A DNA stretch of 8,397 bases from JAUXIQ01 sp030620925 [NCBI: Nitrospinota bacterium] (GTDB lineage Bacteria; JAUXIQ01), in contig JAUXIQ010000068.1 of assembly GCA_030620925.1 (NCBI GenBank), forward strand, positions 1 to 8,397, read 5' to 3'. This document shows, piece after piece, positions 4,492-8,397 of the stretch. The notes below the pieces were generated by a model. The model saw only the letters and a program-made list of their open reading frames with translations, did no database searches and was not told where the DNA came from. Each line of letters starts with the position of its first letter. The stretch's first letter is position 1. The position numbers were made by a program, and so were the translations under genes.

Positions 4492-6960
4492 TTATGCTTT
4501 GGTGACCTTGACCACAGTGTCATACCACCTCTGGCCGCCGGCGATGGGATCGGGGCTGTTAGGGATGACCCAGTTGGGGTGCATCCCGTTGTCCGCCCAC
4601 CATTTGAGTTGGAGATCCACGTCTTCCTGTGTCCCCAGAGGCGAGGTCTTACCGGAAGCGTAACGTCCATATTCCCAGTGGCCGCAGTGATTGGAGATGG
4701 CGATGACCCCGGGGACTATCTCCTCGGTAACCCGTGCTTCGGTGGTTATCTCGTTTATGGAGGACTTTACCTTTATCTTCTGGCCGTCCTTTATGCCCAG
4801 CTCCTTTGCGGTGGCTGAGTTGATCCAGGCGGGGTTCTTGTGATAGAGCTCGGTGAGGTACTTGCAGTTCTGGGTGCGGGAATGGGTCTGCGTGTTGAGT
4901 TTGTAAGTGGTCAGGATCAACTCACCTTTTTTCATCTTTTGATGCTCGGGGATAGGCACCCAGGTGGGTAGAGGTGGGAACCCCTTCTTCTTAAGCTCGT
5001 CTGAATAGATGGACAGCTTGCCCGTATGTCGTCCTATTTTATCCGGCTTGAACCCCAGGTAGGCCACCCCGTTTACCATCTGACCCACGTAGTTCTTGCC
5101 CTTCTTGCTGTCGTATTTGTCTCCTTTGAAGATCAGCCCTGTCTCCGGGTCTACGGTGGTCCCCTGGAGGTCTTTCTCGCTCAATTTTTTGGCGTAGAAG
5201 AGATAGTTGGGTTTGGCGTTGGGGTCATGCCAGGCGCCGTGTTTCTTCATGTACTCGAATCCACCAGCCTCTTTCACACCCTTGGTGTGTTCGCATGCGT
5301 CGCGCACGAACTCCTCCGCGGAGGCAAAGGGGAGCCATTTCTCCATCCCGCCCCCGATTCTCTTGGCCAGTTCGATGCACACGTCCTTGAAGTCCCGTAC
5401 TTCCCCCAGTGGCTTGACGATGGGCTGCCGGATGTAGTATTCGGGGATGCCGTTGTAGGAGACCATATCCTCCCAGTCCCAGCGTTCAAGATAGGTGGTG
5501 TCGGGCAGGATGATGTCGGCCAGGGCCGTCCCCTCACCGTAGAATGGGTCCACAGCTATGTGCATAGGGATGTAGTTTTCGTTGGAGAGGACTTCGATGT
5601 TATCCCTGCAGTCCCCGTTGGAGTACACGGCATTGTAGCAGTAGCTGATGTAGATTTCCGGCCTGCCATACTTGCCCTCTTTGATGAGCTTGAGTACCTG
5701 ATGGCTGACGTGATGGGTGGGGAAGGCTATGTTCTCCCCGTCCAGTATTTTAAGTTTCTTCTTGGCTTTGTGAGGTTTGGGGTAGGAGTTCTTCCAGGGG
5801 GCTCCCACAGCTTTCAGGCGGCCCCCCTTATCTCCGATGTAACCGCAGATGGCCTCCAGCATCATGGCCGCCCGCTCGTTCTGGATGCCGTTGTAATGCT
5901 GTACCAGGCCTCTATATGACAACACCGTTCCCGGTTTGGCCGTTGCGAAGCGGTAAGCTATCTCTTCTATCTTCTGTGAGGGTACTCCGCTTACGCCCTC
6001 CGCCCAACTTGAAGTGTACTGCTTGAGGTGGTCTTTCAGTTTCTGGACGGTGGCGTTGGTCCAGGCCTCAATGAACTTTCGGTCATAGAGCTCGTTCTGC
6101 ATGATGTAGTTGGCCATGGCCAGGATGACCGCTCCGTCGGTGCCGGGGCGAACGGGGACCCATTCGTCGGACCTGGCGGCGGTGTTAGAAAACCTTACGT
6201 CGAAGGTTACCATGGGCACCCCCCTGTCATTTCTGGTTTTTATAATCCGTTGCGAAAGGGGGATATGAGAGGTGTGTGTCTCGAATATGTTGGAGCCGAA
6301 ATTAAGGATGAAGTTGGTGTTCATGACGTCGGTGATGTCGTAGTGGTGCCCCCAGGTGAGCTCCTGTGCGGTCCACTTGATGCCTTCGCAGATGGAGGTG
6401 TGGTTCCCGATGGTAGCAGTCCCGTATGCGGTCAGGAAGTGGCTCTTGATAATTTTGCTGGAGCTGGCCTTCATGCGCCCGTAATGGAACATGACTTTCT
6501 CCGGGTGTCCTTCCTCCCGGAGCTTCTTCATGGGGGGGACGATCTCCTGGAAAGCCTGCTCCCAGGTGAGGCGCTTCCACTTGCCCTCGCCCCGCTTGCC
6601 CACCCGCTTCATGGGGTAGAGCAACCGGTCGGGGTCGTAAACCTGGTTGACACCCCCTTGCCCCCTGGCGCAGAGGACGCCTCCGGTGCGGGGTAGCTTG
6701 GGGTTGCCCTCTATTTTCACCAGCCTCCCGTCTTCAACGTATCCTATAATCCCGTCCCGGGCCACGCACTGCCAGCAGGCTGAGGGGATGGCCTTGCGCT
6801 CTTTCCCGGTGGCGGGGGAGATGTCCCTGCCCGCTTCAATGAGGGGGTTCCCTTTCAGTGAGCCTTGGGCCAGAACCTTTTCTGCGCCGAAACCCGAAAT
6901 AAAAGTGCCTATACCTGCGCCCAGCTTAAGGAAATTTCGCCTGGTCATTTTCTTCTGCAT
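4492..6960 (-). CDS. Molybdopterin (bis-MGD) oxidoreductase catalytic subunit, Tat-exported, DMSO-reductase superfamily
   Basis: Catalytic subunit of a periplasmic molybdo- or tungstoenzyme of 822 residues. The N-terminus MTRRNFLKLGAG is a perfect twin-arginine signal (Arg7-Arg8) with a likely cut after VLA near residue 31. The Molybdop_Fe4S4 segment follows (about 55-105), then the large cofactor-binding domain (about 110-560) and the C-terminal MGD-binding domain (about 680-790, ending GHWEYGRYASGK). The cluster motif reads Cys62-x2-Cys65-x3-Asp69-x27-Cys97, so the usual third Cys is Asp. Cys191 in NHTSICEG is the likely Mo ligand, as in PsrA, PhsA, TtrA and ArrA-like enzymes. Substrate is unknown; sulfur-compound, arsenate-type or CoA-ester oxidoreductases of this branch are all possible. 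The start at 6960 is chosen because AAGGAG lies 6 nt upstream. The adjacent ATG at 6963 is possible, and the in-frame ATG at 6990 lacks a ribosome site. It lies 52 bp after the ferredoxin subunit gene. Confidence 0.92.
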   Translation of the reverse strand: MQKKMTRRNFLKLGAGIGTFISGFGAEKVLAQGSLKGNPLIEAGRDISPATGKERKAIPSACWQCVARDGIIGYVEDGRLVKIEGNPKLPRTGGVLCARGQGGVNQVYDPDRLLYPMKRVGKRGEGKWKRLTWEQAFQEIVPPMKKLREEGHPEKVMFHYGRMKASSSKIIKSHFLTAYGTATIGNHTSICEGIKWTAQELTWGHHYDITDVMNTNFILNFGSNIFETHTSHIPLSQRIIKTRNDRGVPMVTFDVRFSNTAARSDEWVPVRPGTDGAVILAMANYIMQNELYDRKFIEAWTNATVQKLKDHLKQYTSSWAEGVSGVPSQKIEEIAYRFATAKPGTVLSYRGLVQHYNGIQNERAAMMLEAICGYIGDKGGRLKAVGAPWKNSYPKPHKAKKKLKILDGENIAFPTHHVSHQVLKLIKEGKYGRPEIYISYCYNAVYSNGDCRDNIEVLSNENYIPMHIAVDPFYGEGTALADIILPDTTYLERWDWEDMVSYNGIPEYYIRQPIVKPLGEVRDFKDVCIELAKRIGGGMEKWLPFASAEEFVRDACEHTKGVKEAGGFEYMKKHGAWHDPNAKPNYLFYAKKLSEKDLQGTTVDPETGLIFKGDKYDSKKGKNYVGQMVNGVAYLGFKPDKIGRHTGKLSIYSDELKKKGFPPLPTWVPIPEHQKMKKGELILTTYKLNTQTHSRTQNCKYLTELYHKNPAWINSATAKELGIKDGQKIKVKSSINEITTEARVTEEIVPGVIAISNHCGHWEYGRYASGKTSPLGTQEDVDLQLKWWADNGMHPNWVIPNSPDPIAGGQRWYDTVVKVTKA

Positions 6961-7012
6961 CATTCTCTCCTTCTCAGAACCGGTCAGCATTACATATTGA
7001 AGAGTATCTCTG

Positions 7013-7858
7013 CTACTTGTATTGAACCGGCGTCCGGCCTTCTCTGATAGCCAGCGTAGCCTTGTTCATTTTGTTGGACTCTACTATCTGGGCATAGAAG
7101 TCGTCATCGAGGCCGATGTAATAGCACTGGGGATCGGTGTTTAGCTCCGGCCTCAAAACGCGCGTCTGGTTAGAGGCTATGAGCCGTGATAACTTGCTTG
7201 TAGGGTCGTTGAGGTTGCCTGCCAGTCGCGCATGCCCCTGGCAGGTGTTGACGCATGAGGGGATGACGCCCTCTGCAAGCCTGTGGGCGCAGAGGGAGCA
7301 TTTATCAGCGGCTTTCATCTCCAGCATGCCACCGGCGGCTTTCACGGGGTCCAGATACCGGACGCCATAGGGGCAATCATCTACGCAGGCACCGCAGCCG
7401 ATGCATCTGTCCTGGTCTATCAAGACTATCCCGTCCGGGCGTTGGTAAGTGGCGCGTTTTTTATATTTCTTTTTGGTACCGTCGGGAAAGGTTAATACTG
7501 CTTCTTCCTCATCCACAGGGCAGTTCTCTATGCAAGGTGGGTTTGCGCAGTGGTTGCAGAGCCAGGGGATGAAAGTGCGTTTCACCTGCGGGTAGGTGCC
7601 CGCTACCTTTTCGCCCACACCGGCGCGAAACACACCCAGCCGAAGGTCGAACTCAGTCTTACATGCCACCGCGCAGGCGTTGCATCCTATGCAACGCCTC
7701 AGGTCCACAAGGAAGCCCCATCTTACGGGGCCTGTAGACCTCCGCACCGCCTCCGCCGTTCCGGATAAGGCAGCCAAGCCCAGGCCCGTCGCCAGCCCGG
7801 CTCCTAGGGCAAGTTTCATAAATTCGCTTCGGCTCACCTCTTCATAATCTTCTCCCAT
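7013..7858 (-). CDS. Four-cluster [4Fe-4S] ferredoxin subunit (DmsB/PsrB/PhsB/TtrB-like)
   Basis: Electron-transfer partner of the molybdopterin subunit, 281 residues. Sixteen Cys in four groups can hold four [4Fe-4S] clusters: 56/59/62/66 (CIGCNACAVAC), 101/104/109/113 (CNHCANPPCIENC), 152/155/158/162 (CIGCGACVDDC) and 187/190/202/206 (CSLC then CVNTC). This is the DmsB/NrfC-type pattern. The N-terminus looks like a Tat signal that has lost its second Arg (SRSEFMKL, where SRREFLKL is expected), followed by a full hydrophobic core and AEA. Export may thus depend on riding with the catalytic subunit, or the segment may act as an anchor. The ATG at 7858 is preferred: GGAGGG lies 9 nt upstream, and the longer version (7906) adds 16 residues without signal character. 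It is the first gene of the operon. No membrane anchor gene is next to it. Confidence 0.9.
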   Translation of the reverse strand: MGEDYEEVSRSEFMKLALGAGLATGLGLAALSGTAEAVRRSTGPVRWGFLVDLRRCIGCNACAVACKTEFDLRLGVFRAGVGEKVAGTYPQVKRTFIPWLCNHCANPPCIENCPVDEEEAVLTFPDGTKKKYKKRATYQRPDGIVLIDQDRCIGCGACVDDCPYGVRYLDPVKAAGGMLEMKAADKCSLCAHRLAEGVIPSCVNTCQGHARLAGNLNDPTSKLSRLIASNQTRVLRPELNTDPQCYYIGLDDDFYAQIVESNKMNKATLAIREGRTPVQYK

Positions 7859-7952
7859 CAGATTTATCCCTCCCTCTCTTGGAATTATTATGTGTGGCCA
7901 CGTCACTTAAACATAATTCAGGTGCATAAACAAAACGCGATGTGCACGTATA

Positions 7953-7972
7953 ATTGCATTTATATATGCAAT
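7953..7972. promoter_or_regulatory. Inverted repeat operator candidate over the molybdoenzyme promoter -10
   Basis: ATTGCAT, 6 bp, ATGCAAT: perfect 7-bp arms, 20 bp in all, typical of a homodimeric regulator site. It overlaps the candidate -10 and start point of the minus-strand promoter, so a bound protein would repress. The regulator is unknown and none is encoded in the window. Confidence 0.45.
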
Positions 7973-7988
7973 AATCGTTCTAAATCAA
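7961..7988 (-). promoter_or_regulatory. Candidate sigma70-type promoter of the molybdoenzyme operon
   Basis: On the minus strand, TTGATT (7983-7988), a 16-bp spacer, then TATATA (7961-7966); TATAAA two bases further on gives an 18-bp spacer. The start would fall near 7953, about 95 nt before the ferredoxin ATG at 7858. The -35 is two bases off consensus and the region is AT-rich, so chance matches are possible. Confidence 0.45.
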
Positions 7989-7996
7989 GGGTTACA

Positions 7997-8010
7997 TTAA
8001 CTTTTGTTAA
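7997..8010. promoter_or_regulatory. Inverted repeat upstream of the molybdoenzyme promoter (activator-site candidate)
   Basis: TTAAC-TTTT-GTTAA is a perfect 14-bp inverted repeat centred about 50 bp before the predicted start of the minus-strand operon, a usual spot for an activator. A TTAC half-site lies beside it (7992-7995). The repeat resembles the one at 8231-8248 in core and 4-bp spacer. Confidence 0.35.
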
Positions 8011-8221
8011 CACTTGGAAGCTGATATTTTTTGTTTCGCCTCTGTTCTCCAAGGCACTTAAGAAGGGATTTGCCCGTATGCCCTTTAAATAAGGGGTAGA
8101 TGGGGTGGTGTGAGGTTCTATTTTAAATATCTGTGGATGGATTTACCTGTTATTTTTTATGATTCAAATTATTTTTCTTCGAGTTCATGCCTTGAAAAAA
8201 ACCATTTTTATATCACCAAAC

Positions 8222-8248
8222 GGTAACATAGGTTACTCTTTAGTAACC
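8222..8248. promoter_or_regulatory. Cluster of GGTAAC/GGTTAC half-sites with a perfect inverted repeat
   Basis: GGTTACT-CTTT-AGTAACC (8231-8248) is a perfect 7+4+7 inverted repeat. A further GGTAAC at 8222-8227 makes a second, overlapping palindrome with it (GTAAC-ATAG-GTTAC). Outer TCACC (8213-8217) and GGTGA (8249-8253) extend the symmetry. It is followed at 8268 by TATAAT on the plus strand. As an RNA it would also be a stable hairpin, but no T-run follows. Confidence 0.5.
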
Positions 8249-8267
8249 GGTGAGCCTTAAAACTCGG

Positions 8268-8273
8268 TATAAT
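8268..8273 (+). promoter_or_regulatory. Perfect -10 box TATAAT, possible activator-dependent promoter pointing right
   Basis: TATAAT has no recognisable -35 at the right distance (TAACCGG there), but the inverted repeat at 8231-8248 is centred about 41 bp before the expected start, the class II activator position. This suggests a divergent gene or regulator beginning near or beyond the right edge. Confidence 0.35.
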
Positions 8274-8397
8274 GCCGGATGTCAAAGGTTATGTTTCTTT
8301 ACCTTCTCCCAGAGGTTTTTCCTGCTGATCGCTCGCGGTCGATTACTCTAACTATAAAAGTGGGACAATGATTGGAAGCAGATCATTAGCGGGGTCC

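Larger units (their letters stand above)
7859..8397. other. AT-rich control region upstream of the molybdoenzyme operon, right window edge
   Basis: No gene of useful length is seen. The segment holds a candidate promoter for the minus-strand operon (7961-7988), three inverted repeats (7953-7972, 7997-8010, 8222-8248) and a TATAAT box on the plus strand (8268-8273). A reading frame starting ATG at 8368 stays open to the edge (MIGSRSLAGS) with only a weak GTGGGA before it, so a divergent gene may begin here, but ten codons cannot show it. Confidence 0.5.

Noticed and set aside
5026-5919. Plus-strand reading frame of 297 codons opposite the molybdopterin gene
   Set aside because: Shadow of the catalytic subunit, whose motifs and cofactor domains run through the same bases; low-complexity Val/Gly/Phe-rich translation typical of antisense frames.
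6028-6696. Plus-strand reading frame of 222 codons opposite the N-terminal half of the molybdopterin gene
   Set aside because: Again antisense to conserved catalytic sequence; no family match and no plausible upstream signals.
7892-8092. Plus-strand 66-codon frame in the control region upstream of the ferredoxin gene
   Set aside because: It crosses the predicted promoter and inverted repeats, has no ribosome site, and its translation shows no pattern of a real protein.
8231-8248. Inverted repeat as an intrinsic terminator
   Set aside because: The stem is only 7 bp with a 4-nt loop and neither strand has a T-run after it; an operator fits better.
8368-8397. Start of a plus-strand gene (MIGSRSLAGS...)
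   Set aside because: Only ten codons are visible with a weak ribosome site; not enough to call a gene, though it is noted under the intergenic region.
1-8397. CRISPR array, transposon, tRNA or rRNA
   Set aside because: No regularly spaced repeats, transposase motifs, terminal repeats or recognisable RNA-gene sequence were seen on either strand.

Overview
The window looks like part of the chromosome of an anaerobic, Gram-negative bacterium. Evidence for Gram-negative is a beta-barrel outer-membrane protein with a signal peptide and a C-terminal Phe. Evidence for anaerobic metabolism is an exported molybdopterin/iron-sulfur oxidoreductase with its own TorD-type chaperone. Coding DNA is GC-rich with many AGG and ATA codons, while the two large intergenic gaps are strongly AT-rich. 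A Desulfobacterota-like or related lineage is a guess; nothing in the window fixes the taxonomy.

Layout. (1) Positions 2-1576, plus strand: the 3' end of a crotonase (enoyl-CoA hydratase/isomerase) gene, then 21 bp later a complete soluble class I-type HMG-CoA reductase. These probably form one operon of acyl-CoA/HMG-CoA/mevalonate metabolism. (2) Positions 1588-3556, minus strand: a transcription unit with a consensus sigma70 promoter (TTGACA, 17 bp, TATCAT) whose -10 is covered by a 16/19 Fur-box match. A leader of about 255 nt, an outer-membrane porin, a small exported two-cysteine protein and a strong intrinsic terminator follow. It converges with the HMG-CoA reductase operon. (3) Positions 3705-7858, minus strand: a three-gene cluster read in the order four-cluster ferredoxin subunit, molybdopterin catalytic subunit, TorD-like chaperone. 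(4) Positions 7859-8397: an AT-rich control region with a plausible promoter for the molybdoenzyme operon, several inverted repeats and a possible divergent promoter pointing off the right edge.

How the genes fit together. The cluster in (3) encodes a periplasmic two-subunit enzyme of the DMSO-reductase superfamily (PsrAB/PhsAB/TtrAB/ArrAB-like layout). The catalytic subunit carries a perfect Tat signal, and the chaperone would hold it until bis-MGD is inserted. No NrfD/PsrC-type quinone-reacting membrane subunit is present, so electrons must pass to or from a cytochrome or a membrane partner encoded elsewhere. The substrate cannot be read from the sequence.

Most notable points: an Asp replaces the third Cys of the catalytic subunit's [4Fe-4S] motif at exactly the right position; the HMG-CoA reductase keeps its four catalytic residues but lacks several residues that normally grip the HMG moiety; the porin promoter looks directly iron-regulated; and related TTA...TAA inverted repeats lie upstream of the two apparent divergent promoters.
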